Source of the DNA: Actinernus sp. WN-2022
Lineage: Eukaryota > Cnidaria > Anthozoa > Actiniaria > Actinernidae
Direction of reading: 5' to 3'
Length of the DNA: 64,000 nt
NCBI GenBank assembly: GCA_030867875.1
Contig: JAOWCC010000936.1
Coordinates: 16,934,095 to 16,998,094 of the forward strand
Shown here piece after piece: positions 43,880 through 52,244 of the stretch; within the stretch, counting starts at the first letter, position 1; every line of letters begins with the position of its first letter. The notes under the pieces are model-generated. The model made no database searches, was not told where the DNA came from, and saw nothing but the letters and a program-made list of their open reading frames with translations. The position numbers and the translations under genes are program-made.

Positions 43880-46014
43880 TCAGTAAAACCTATTGCCCTT
43901 CAACTCATTAGCATTAGTGAGTCTAGTTTTAAAATATTTCCTACAAAATCTATTAAATTTTGGTAATGTTTCAGATTTAGTAGCAGTGACAGGAAAACTA
44001 TTCCATAGCGACGGTGCTAGAAATGAAAAACAACGCTTTCCGGCATTAGTTTTAGGTTTAGGTAGGTATAGCTTATTATTTACAACGGCTCTAGTAGAAT
44101 AATGATAGGAAGGTCTTGACAATAGCTTAGCGAGACATTCCGGACCAAGATTATTTAAACATTTAAAAGTCTGCGTTAGGATTCGTTGGCGAATAGCTTC
44201 ATATATTGGAATCATCTTAAGGTCCTTGAATAGACTTAGGGATGGAGTAGAGTAGTCGGCACTAAAATGATCCTAGCAGCACGTTTTTGGGCTAGTAGCA
44301 GTTGGTCTAGGCATTCAGTGGAACAGTTTCCCCATACACTGCAGCAATATTCTAGTGTTGGTTTGGCGATGCTGTTATGGAGTAGGAGCATTTCCTTAGA
44401 TGGAAGATAGGGTTTGACTCTTCTAAGCATTTCAAGTTTGGAGTTATACTTTTTGGTAACTACTGCGATGTGGTCATTCCAGGTAAGTGATGCATCGATG
44501 TTGACACCAAGGAGCTTTTCACAGGTAGAATGAGCAATAGTGAGTCCATTGAAAGAAACGTCTAGGAGTTCAGAGTTAGTAGCAAGTTTCTTTTGGGTGC
44601 CAATGAGCATGACTTTGGTCTTGCCAGGGTGGATGGCCATTTTATTCTGAACAGCCCAGATGCTCAAGTTATCAGCTCCACATTGCAGAGATGCGTTGAT
44701 GGAGCGTATTGATTGATCCGATCTGGTTAACGTAGTGTCATCAACGTACATATATGTGCTACAATCCTTATTTATTAAGGGAATATCGTTAATGAATAAA
44801 ATGAAGAGTAGAGGGCCTAGGGATGAACCTTGTGGGACTCCGCTACGTACTGGAAGTACATCAGAAGAGAACTGACCAATGGATACTGTTTGTCTTCTTC
44901 CTGTAAGGTAAGACGTAAACCAGCAAAGTGCAGAGTCTCTGATTCCATAAATGGAGAGCTTTTTGATTAAAATATCATGGTCAACTAGATCAAAAGCTTT
45001 TCTAAAGTCAACCAGAAGAAGCCCTGTAAGTTCGCCGTTATCCATAGAATTAAGCCACTTGTCCGTAAGATATAATAATAGTGACTCGCACGAGTGACGT
45101 GGGCGTGATCCAAACTGGGAGTCGTTAAGAAGACGGTGTTCATGAAGGAAGTCAAGCAGGTGGAGTCCACAATGGCGTTCTAAAATCTTTGACAACACAG
45201 ATAATATAGATATTGGGCGATAGTTCTCTTTGTCTTGCCTAGAACCCTTTTTGTGGATTGGAGTAATTTTGCTGATTTTCCATTGATCTGGAAAAATTCC
45301 AGATCTTATACTCATGTTGTATATATAAAGAAGAGATGGAAGGACTTCGTGGCGGCCGATTTTAAGAAGTTTTACGTTGATGGAATCGATTCCTTTAGCT
45401 TTGTTACAGGATAAATTCTGAATTTCCTTTAATAGAAAGTCAGCAGACATCCGCGGAATAGAAAAGTGCTGATCTTCTGGTAGACGATCGGCCACAAATT
45501 GATGAAGTGCATCAGTGTTAAGGTGTTGATTGGTTGAGTCCTTTATGATGGAATCAGCGATTTGAGAAAAATGTGAGTTAAAAACATTGGTAATGTTTGG
45601 CAAGTCGGTGATAGAGCTATCATTGTGATGTATACAATTTGGAGTAGTGCCTTTAGATCTTGCATTGACGGCGCATTTTAGTACCTTCCACAATTTCTTT
45701 GAATCATTTCTATTCTCTGAAATCTGTTGTGTATAGTAGTTCTTCTTAGCCAATTTAATATTGTAAGTGACTTTATTTCTGAATTGTCTGTATAGTTCCC
45801 AGGGTACGGTGCCTTGACTAGATTTAGACTTGAGTTGATCCCTTTTTTTATGTCAGATAGAATATCGGATGACATCCATTGGGGAAGCTGAAGTGACTTA
45901 ACACGTTTAGTTCGAAGAGGTGCATGGCGGTTAACAATGTTTTTAAAGAGGTCATACCAAGTTGCAAGGGCATCAGATGGATCGTCAAACGACTCGATCA
46001 CAGACCAGGGGGCA
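43880..46014 (-). pseudogene. LINE ORF2, RT half
   Basis: Follows the endonuclease half across the LTR element (AAPWSVIESFDDPSDALATW). A one-base loss in an A run near 45845 shifts the frame. RT then runs from about 45780: NYYTQQISENRNDSKKLWK, LSCNKAKGIDSINVKLLK, ITPIHKKGS, ENYRPISILSVLSKILE, QFGSRPRHSCESLL, LLVDFRKAFDLVDHDIL, RSGVPQGSSLGPLLFILFIN and the catalytic TYMYVDDTTLT near 44750. A second shift near 44260 separates the C-terminus (YEAIRQRILTQTFKCLNN, SYHYSTRAVVNNKLYLP), which stops at 43880. Only two small lesions, so the copy is rather young. RT primes at the nicked target in this class. Confidence 0.85.
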
Positions 46015-46019
46015 GCGCG

Positions 46020-46197
46020 TGTTGAATCCTTATTCTTGTGGATTGCATGAAATACACCGATCGTGTTGTACTCCGCTCTTTATTCTCTCGCTCTACATGT
46101 GTTATGCTAATTTCATACCTTTTACAAATCCAACCTGTCAATCACAGGGTACGCATGACTGATTCAGTACTAACAAGTATTGATGTAAGACACTACA
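46020..46197 (-). repeat. 3' LTR of the Gypsy element
   Basis: 178 bp, TGTAGTGTC...TTCAACA on the minus strand. Identical to the other LTR except one substitution. No obvious TATA box. Confidence 0.9.
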
Positions 46198-46207
46198 TTC
46201 CTCCCCA
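46198..46207 (-). promoter_or_regulatory. Polypurine tract
   Basis: TGGGGAGGAA on the minus strand, immediately upstream of the 3' LTR. The expected plus-strand primer for LTR element replication. Confidence 0.75.
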
Positions 46208-46309
46208 TGTCGGAATGAAAGTTAAACAAAATAACTCAATAACATTGCCTATATAACAGTAACATGAATTCTGATGTCTTAATAGTTCTTTAGTGTTCAA
46301 TGTCATTTC

Positions 46310-47467
46310 CTATAACTTTGTAACATAATCTTTGAGGTATGATGGCGGCTGCCTTGCATCTCTCTGTGGATAACGTCTAGTAGTTTCAGACATCTTAGTT
46401 TGAGATTCGCTGAACGGTGTCTCCTGAGGTTGGACGACCGGTATCACGTCATCATCTTCGTCAGTCTCGTCCGTATCCGGTATTACCTCTTCCTTAACCG
46501 GCTTGAAGAATGAGGAATTTCGAGTTATCGCCTTGTCACCTCGACTGGCTGTGATCATCGATACTCTGCATTCAGTAACAACATATGGCTTTGGATCATA
46601 CGGTGTTGTCGACTTCTTATAAGATGGATCACGCTTAACAAGCACAGAGTCACCTTCACAGATGTTAGAAGGCTTGACATACACCTTCCTATCTGCATAA
46701 TCTTTCATCTTTCTCTTGGCCTGTTCATCACGTTGTTGTATACCTGCCTGGTCGACTGGGGTACTCGGCACTTCAGGTAGTTTGGTGCGCATAACTCGAT
46801 TGAATAGAGCTGTTCCAGGTGCTTTGGCAGTTGTGCTGTGCGGTGCTGCTCTATAGTTCCGTAACAGCTTACATAATTCTTCTCTCCAAGGTCTGTTCTC
46901 AGTCTTAGCTGCCTCAATTGTTTTCTTGAGCGTTCGCATGAATCTTTCCACCTCCCCGTTAGAGCGTGGCCATAAGGGTGTCACCCTACGGTGCTGAAAA
47001 CCTAGGGTGCTAGCAAACTGTCTGAATTCGTTACCGTTGAATGGCGGTCCATTATCCGACCTTACTACTTCTGGCACGCCAAATTCAGCGAATATCTTGT
47101 CTAGATGTGGGATTACAACCTTAGACGCGGTTGTGTGTACTATGTCCACGGCTGGGTATCGGGAGTAATCGTCGGTTACTACAAGTAAGTATCCCCCTGT
47201 TGAAAGTTCTTTGAAGTCAACGCTGACCTCTTGCCATGCTGATTTCGGTAGTGGGGACATCTTCAGAGGTTCGCGTTTTGTTTCGGGCGTTGCCGCTTGA
47301 CACGCAAGACAAGACTTCACCTTGTTCTCGGTTGCGTTGTTAATGCCTGAGAACCACACTTTCTCTCTCAAGAGGGCCTTCGTCTTTACGATTCCCTGGT
47401 GTCCTTCGTGTGCGAGGTCTACCACACGTTTCTGCAACTCCTCCGGTATCACGATTCTTATACCTCT
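46310..47467 (-). CDS. Gypsy integrase
   Basis: About 385 residues. The N-terminal HHCC zinc finger is HEGHQG...CLACQ. The catalytic core has the D,D-E triad: VDFKELSTGG, RSDNGPPFNG and PRSNGEVERF. The region after it (GDSVLVKRDPSYKKSTTPYD) resembles the GPY/F-type C-terminal module, followed by an acidic tail (DTDETDEDDDVIP) to YLKDYVTKL. Integrase inserts the cDNA and makes the 5-bp duplication seen here. It is in frame with the upstream RT/RNase H frame but separated by one TAA at 47468-47470. No ATG is needed, since it would be cut from a polyprotein. Confidence 0.9.
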   Translation of the reverse strand, partial: RGIRIVIPEELQKRVVDLAHEGHQGIVKTKALLREKVWFSGINNATENKVKSCLACQAATPETKREPLKMSPLPKSAWQEVSVDFKELSTGGYLLVVTDDYSRYPAVDIVHTTASKVVIPHLDKIFAEFGVPEVVRSDNGPPFNGNEFRQFASTLGFQHRRVTPLWPRSNGEVERFMRTLKKTIEAAKTENRPWREELCKLLRNYRAAPHSTTAKAPGTALFNRVMRTKLPEVPSTPVDQAGIQQRDEQAKRKMKDYADRKVYVKPSNICEGDSVLVKRDPSYKKSTTPYDPKPYVVTECRVSMITASRGDKAITRNSSFFKPVKEEVIPDTDETDEDDDVIPVVQPQETPFSESQTKMSETTRRYPQRDARQPPSYLKDYVTKL

Positions 47468-48820
47468 TTAGACGATGTTAAACGTTGTGCAGATTGTCAA
47501 TTCCCCTTTCACTCCTTCCATTACTTTATAGGCGGACGTGTTGATGTCTGGGCTTCTAGCTGCTTCGAACCAGTTGCCTGTTTGCATTGTCTTCGTTACA
47601 GCCTGTAGAGTGGGGTCTCGCTTAGTGGCTGACTCGATGTCTTGGAGTTTCAGCGCTTTGGGCGTTGACGTATGGACGATGTAGTCCACATACTCCTCTG
47701 CAACTCTTTCTTGTCGGCTTGTTGTTGATGTCTGCTTCACAGGATGTCTGGACATGTAGTCGGCAGGATTATCCTCACCCTTTCTGTAGGCCACTGTGAC
47801 TTGATAGGGCTGGAGCCTAAGTGCCCACCTCTCGATGCGTGCTGGTGGTTTCGATTTTGGGTTGCTGTATATGGCAACAAGAGGCTTGTGGTCCGTGTGG
47901 ACAGTCACTGGTTTGCCGTATATGTATAAGTGAAAGTATTCGCACCCCCATACCACTGCGAGAGCCTCGCGTTCCGTCTGGCTGTATCTTTGTTCTGTGT
48001 CTGATAGAGATTTGCTGGCATAAGCTACTATGTGTCGGTCGCCACTGTCCGGATCTGTTTGGGCGAGTATTGCACCTAGGCCAACTGGGCTGGCGTCTAC
48101 ACAGATCTCGGTGTCTCTGTCAGGATTGAAGTAGGCTGTGACCGGCGCATTCGCTAATGCTTCTTTCAGCTGAGCTAGGGCTTGTTCCTGTCGCTCCGTC
48201 CACTCCCAACGCTTATCCTTCTGGGTCAACTCTCTGAGTGGCTGTGTTATGGTTGCGTAGCACGGTATAAACCGGGAGCAATAGTTTGCCATACCCAGTA
48301 GGCTTCTCACCTCCGATGCAGTCGATGGAGCATCCATGTTAAGGATTCCCTCTATCTTCTTTGGATCAGTTGATATACCCTTGTCGGAGAAGATGTACCC
48401 GAAGAACTCTAGGTTGTCTTTGCCGTAAACGCATTTCTGCTTATGTAGGGTAAGACCTCGTTCTCTCAGGCGCTGGAACGTTTCCTTAAGGGCTCTGTCG
48501 TGTTCTTCCTGTGTTTTTCCGTACACTAGGATGTCGTCGCTGAGGTTAATTGCGCCTTCGATTCCGCTAAGTGTCTCACAGATTGCATTCTGGAATATCT
48601 CAGCTGCACTTGAGATCCCGAAGTTTAGACGTGTAAACCTTCTAAGACCAAGGTGTGTGCTAAACGTAGTTATGTATCTGGACTCTGGAGCCAACTCTAA
48701 CTGGTTGTAGCCTTGATTGAGATCGAGTTTGCTGAAGATTTTGGCACCGTTGAGATCTCCGATAATTTCCTTGATCGTTGGTGTTAGGTGTCGTTCACGC
48801 TTTACTGCTTGATTTGCCTG
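47468..48820 (-). CDS. Gypsy reverse transcriptase and RNase H
   Basis: RT signs: TPTIKEIIGDLNGAKIFSK, LDLNQGYNQLELAPESRY, FTRLNFGISSAAEIFQ and the catalytic LSDDILVYG (first tyrosine of YxDD replaced by Leu; related I/L-SDD forms are seen in some Gypsy lineages). RNase H follows with EICVDASPVGLGAIL, SQTEREALAVVWG and VHTDHKPL. The frame joins the gag-protease frame only through a frameshift near 48821, where several bases appear lost after VCV. It ends at the TAA at 47468-47470. Polymerises cDNA from the element RNA. Confidence 0.9.
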   Translation of the reverse strand, partial: QANQAVKRERHLTPTIKEIIGDLNGAKIFSKLDLNQGYNQLELAPESRYITTFSTHLGLRRFTRLNFGISSAAEIFQNAICETLSGIEGAINLSDDILVYGKTQEEHDRALKETFQRLRERGLTLHKQKCVYGKDNLEFFGYIFSDKGISTDPKKIEGILNMDAPSTASEVRSLLGMANYCSRFIPCYATITQPLRELTQKDKRWEWTERQEQALAQLKEALANAPVTAYFNPDRDTEICVDASPVGLGAILAQTDPDSGDRHIVAYASKSLSDTEQRYSQTEREALAVVWGCEYFHLYIYGKPVTVHTDHKPLVAIYSNPKSKPPARIERWALRLQPYQVTVAYRKGEDNPADYMSRHPVKQTSTTSRQERVAEEYVDYIVHTSTPKALKLQDIESATKRDPTLQAVTKTMQTGNWFEAARSPDINTSAYKVMEGVKGELTICTTFNIV

Positions 48821-50369
48821 TCACGCAGACTCTGATTTTCCCCGGCTGTTTTGGTTTTGGTGCGACTACGACTGGAGACACCCATGGTGTGGGACCTTTC
48901 ACTTTCTCGATAACACCTAACTCTTCGTCCTTGCTTATCTGTTCTTCCAATTGTTTTCGAACGTGGAATGGTACTCTTCGATGTGGCTGGGCTACAGGTG
49001 CTATGTCTTCGTCGATGTGCAACTTCACTTGGTAGTTCTTTAGTTTTCCGAGACCAGAGAATAGGTCGCTGTACTCTTCTACAAGACGATCAACTTTGGT
49101 GCTATGGTCCACGCTGTTGAGGGGTTTTGTTACCGTTATGAGGTCTAGCCTTTGTGATGTACGCCAACTAAGAAGAGACCCGCTCGACCCGTCTACGACA
49201 TATATCTCCTCGTTAGAAGTTGCTCCTCTCGCTGTTTTCATTCGTGCCCGGAATTTTCCACGAACTGGGAGTTGTGACTTGGAGTTATATGGATATATAT
49301 TTACATTGGTGTCTTCTAAACTAGGACGCGATTTTATCTTGCCATAGTCTCGTTCGTCCAGGATGTTAATACTCGACCCAGAATCTGCCATAATGGTTAG
49401 CTCTGTACCATTGATTTCTACTCTGAAGAGTGGATGTTTCGCCTGGTTTTGTGTGACGCTGTGCACTGTGATTCTAAACGTGTTGTGGTCATCACTGTCG
49501 CTTTCATCACCCAGGTTTCGCACAGATGAGTGTGCCTGTTTCTTCTTTGGGTCACCACAAAATGCTTTTTCACTGCGACAAACGGATTGGAAGTGGTTCA
49601 TCTTCCCGCATTTTCGGCATTCTTTACCGTAGGCTGGGCATTTCGTCTTGCCACCAATGTGTGGGTAAGGCTTATCGCAGTTTCTGCACTTGGAGTTTGA
49701 TTCTTGGCGCGATCCGGGATGCATTCCAGCTTTCCTAATCCTTGGCGTCCCGTTCCTTGGCGTCCCGTTCCTGAATTTCCGGTTACGGCCATGTGCGAAG
49801 TTGTTTACTTCGTCCGAGTGTGACTTTTCGAGCGTTTTCGCTTGCTGGTCAGCTTGTTCCATGGCTTTGCCATCGTTGAGAATGTCTTGTAGAGTCAGGT
49901 CTGGTTTGCTCAAGGCTTTTCGCCGTAGTTTCGTGGACGAACAGTGCTGTATAATTTGCGATTTTATTTCGCGATCTGAGTCGGCAAACTCGCACGTCTG
50001 GGAGAGTTGTTTTAGCCTTGTGTAAAATGCCATCAAAGCTTCGCCGCTGTCTTGTTTAGCTTGGCGAAACTGATATTCTTCGTACGCCAAGTTCTGTTTC
50101 GGTTGAAAGTAACCCATGAGGGCATCGATGGCTTTCTGTAATGGATCTTCGTCTTCTCCAGCTGATGTGTTGGGAAGCGTTTCGAATATGTCGTTCACAT
50201 CTTCGCCGGCGTAATGAAGCAAGAGCGCTGTCTGTCTCGCTTTGTCGGTGATGTTTAGGGCAACAATTAGGTTTCTAAATCTTGCCACGTATTTCTTCCA
50301 CCTGGTGCCAGGAGCTCCTATCTCTGGGCTTGGATTGAATGTAGGGAATGGTGGGAGCGCCGATGCCAT
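48795..50369 (-). CDS. Gypsy gag-protease
   Basis: The first true ATG is at 50369 (MASALPPFPTFNP). The capsid-like region holds WKKYVARFRNLIVALNI and YEEYQFRQAKQDSGEALMAF. The zinc knuckle CRKCGKMNHFQSVC (C-x2-C-x4-H-x4-C) packages RNA, and a C..C..C-rich segment precedes it. The aspartic protease core is MADSGSSINILDE with the downstream GKFRARMKT..EEIYVV strand region. The frame then enters the start of RT (WVSPVVVAPKPKQPGKIRV) and goes off frame after VCV, stopping at 48795. The size and fusion are usual for Gypsy elements. Confidence 0.88.
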   Translation of the reverse strand: MASALPPFPTFNPSPEIGAPGTRWKKYVARFRNLIVALNITDKARQTALLLHYAGEDVNDIFETLPNTSAGEDEDPLQKAIDALMGYFQPKQNLAYEEYQFRQAKQDSGEALMAFYTRLKQLSQTCEFADSDREIKSQIIQHCSSTKLRRKALSKPDLTLQDILNDGKAMEQADQQAKTLEKSHSDEVNNFAHGRNRKFRNGTPRNGTPRIRKAGMHPGSRQESNSKCRNCDKPYPHIGGKTKCPAYGKECRKCGKMNHFQSVCRSEKAFCGDPKKKQAHSSVRNLGDESDSDDHNTFRITVHSVTQNQAKHPLFRVEINGTELTIMADSGSSINILDERDYGKIKSRPSLEDTNVNIYPYNSKSQLPVRGKFRARMKTARGATSNEEIYVVDGSSGSLLSWRTSQRLDLITVTKPLNSVDHSTKVDRLVEEYSDLFSGLGKLKNYQVKLHIDEDIAPVAQPHRRVPFHVRKQLEEQISKDEELGVIEKVKGPTPWVSPVVVAPKPKQPGKIRVCVTGKSSSKA

Positions 50370-50507
50370 TTTGTTTATCCGTTGTTTTGCCACGCCGTGT
50401 GGTTATGAATGGAATTTGATTTTCCCTGATTTCTCCACGATTACACGGTTGTATGTCGCTGTTTGGACTGTAAGGGAGTTTTCTTGGGTTCAGGCAGTTA
50501 ATATACT

Positions 50508-50523
50508 GGATCCTCGTCGCCAA
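50508..50523 (-). promoter_or_regulatory. Putative primer-binding site
   Basis: TTGGCGACGAGGATCC on the minus strand directly follows the 5' LTR. The position is right for a tRNA primer-binding site; I do not assign the tRNA. Confidence 0.6.
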
Positions 50524-50701
50524 TGTTGAATCCTTATTCTTGTGGATTGCATGAAATACACCGATCGTGTTGTACTCCGCTCTTTATTCTCTCGCTCTAC
50601 ATGTGTTATGCTAATTTCATACCTTTTACAAATCCAACATGTCAATCACAGGGTACGCATGACTGATTCAGTACTAACAAGTATTGATGTAAGACACTAC
50701 A
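50524..50701 (-). repeat. 5' LTR of the Gypsy element
   Basis: 178 bp, one difference from the 3' LTR. Carries the promoter for the element in this class; core promoter elements are not obvious by eye. Confidence 0.9.
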
Positions 50702-50706
50702 GCGCG

Positions 50707-52244
50707 CAAGTCTTCGCGAAACTTAGCTTCATCAAAGTTGATGAGGGATTGGTATTGAATGGTATCGTGGCTAGATTTCTTAGTCTTTATAGCTGCATTG
50801 CAACGACGGACAATAAATATCGGGTAGTGGTCGCTAAGTGAAAGATTCGGTACATGTACAAGGGCGACATTCCTCTTCGATGAGGTGTATATGTGATCGA
50901 TTAGTGTAGAAGAAACAGTAAATGTTCCATTAGTGTAGCGTGCCTCAGTTCGTGTTGGTACAGTAACTATTTGTTTGAGTCCAAGTTGATGAAGGCTCTT
51001 TAAAAGTTTGGTAGAGCGGGATTTACGACACATTACATTGATGTTAAAATCTCCAAGCACAAAACACTCCTTGTTTTCTGACACCAGTCTTTCAATAATG
51101 AGCATCAGGGCAGTGTCGTAAGTACTATCTGCAGATGGAGGTCGATACACATTTAATACTAGGATCGGCGATGTGTAAGGTGGTCTAATTTCGATGCAGA
51201 TCGACTCGACAGTGTCATGTTCTAGATCTTGTCTACGGGTGAAAGGAATAGAATTGTGGATATAGCTGATAATCCCTCCGCCATGAGCATTTGCGGACCT
51301 GTCACGCCTAACAATAAAGCAGTTAGGGATGGTTAACATGTCATCGGTCCAGGTATGATTTAGCCAGGTTTCGGAGAGTGAAAGAATTTGGATTGTCGGT
51401 TTCTGGAGTAATAGTGCTTTTAGTTCATCTAGTTTAGTTCCACATTTCATGCTTCGAATATTTAGGTGTCCGATGATTAATCCCTTTGTGCTTTTTGGTA
51501 AATCAAAACATCCGTTTGGATTTGAATTATTTTCAGGTTGAACATCCAGGAAACTCTCATCAGGCTGTGATATTTCGCACAGATCATAAGGTGTATGCAG
51601 AATAGCATTATCGGCTGTGGCGCTTTCGTCCTCGCTATGCGGTGATGAGCAATTTGGGCAGACCCAGCTGGTGTCAATGATCGCTGATTGAATGAATTGG
51701 TCATATGACTGAGATAGACAGCGATTGTGCCACCAACGATTGCATAATTCACAGAGAAGGCCAGAAGTAAAATTAACATTGTCATTGCATTTAGTGCATG
51801 TAGTTTGTGGAGTCATGGAGGCAAGATTATTATCGTTAGTGGTCGAGTCCGTTTCAGATGGGCCAGGGTTAGTTTCCACGTCACAACTATTTAAGATTAG
51901 ATTAAAAACGCATATCGAGTTAGAGTAATACTGTATTCTGCTCAAAGACCATCGCAGCTTATGGAAGCGATTGCGTTGTAGTCTAGGAATAATTCTTGGC
52001 AGTGACGATACGCTGGCCCAAGGTTGTTGATAAACACAGTAAGCAAAAAATGAACCTCTTGTTACGTAAATTGGGTGATTGTCATGATGCGTAAAGTTTG
52101 TTGGATACGGATAGCCAGTATTGAGAATAATAGTGATTTCTCGACGGTTTACATTCTGGGTTTGAAAATCTGTGAGGTTGATAGGTTTTCCATTTAGTGA
52201 TGTTTTGTTGACGTCTTGTTGATGCTCTTCTGGCCATGTGTTGT
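50707..52244 (-). CDS. LINE N-terminal half: 2A-like motif, PHD finger, APE endonuclease
   Basis: One long minus-strand frame. The N-terminal ~110 residues are unassigned, ending ICVFNLILNSCDVETNPGP, a canonical 2A-like ribosome-skipping motif (D-V-E-x-N-P-G-P at 51859-51882). A PHD-like zinc finger follows: CTKCNDNVNF, LLCELCNRWWHNRCL and WVCPNC. Then the APE endonuclease: LIIGHLNIRSM, LSLSETWLN, RRDRSANAHGGGI, VLNVYRPPS, CFVLGDFNINV, LIDHIYTSS and LSDHYPIFI, giving the catalytic Asn, Glu, Asp/Asn and Asp-His residues. It runs into the Gypsy insertion at 50706. The endonuclease would nick target DNA. The frame is open through the 5' junction with the satellite, so the true start is missing or unclear. 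Confidence 0.85.
51859..51882 (-). other. 2A-like ribosome-skipping motif
   Basis: DVETNPGP follows a hydrophobic stretch (FNLILNSC), as in 2A peptides described for some APE-type LINEs. Skipping between Gly and Pro would release the N-terminal segment from the PHD-endonuclease-RT protein. Confidence 0.75.

Larger units (their letters stand above)
46015..50706 (-). mobile_element. Complete Ty3/Gypsy LTR retrotransposon
   Basis: LTRs of 178 bp at 46020-46197 and 50524-50701 differ at a single base (C against A in CCAACxTGTCAATC). They have TG...CA ends and are flanked by a perfect 5-bp target duplication GCGCG (46015-46019, 50702-50706). A primer-binding site lies next to the 5' LTR and a purine tract (GGGGAGGAA) next to the 3' LTR. 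Internal order is gag - protease - RT - RNase H - integrase, as in Ty3/Gypsy. Lesions seen: one frameshift at the start of RT and one in-frame stop before integrase. The LTR identity indicates a very recent insertion into the LINE. Confidence 0.95.
43555..52244 (-). mobile_element. Near-complete APE-type LINE, split by a Gypsy element
   Basis: Inserted in the satellite unit at CAGATGTACACAGC with a short TGTA repeat on both sides (43551-43554, 52245-52248). Without the Gypsy insert the LINE is about 4.0 kb: 50702-52244 plus 43555-46019. Order in its own sense: N-terminal segment with 2A-like motif, PHD-like zinc finger, APE endonuclease, RT, C-terminal tail, 3' UTR, TTA-repeat tail. No true ATG opens the long N-terminal frame near 52251, so the 5' end is probably slightly truncated. 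A 3'-only relative lies at 11168. Confidence 0.85.

Noticed and set aside
47744..50529. Numerous plus-strand frames of 60-110 codons
   Set aside because: They are antisense shadows of the Gypsy gag-pol frames.
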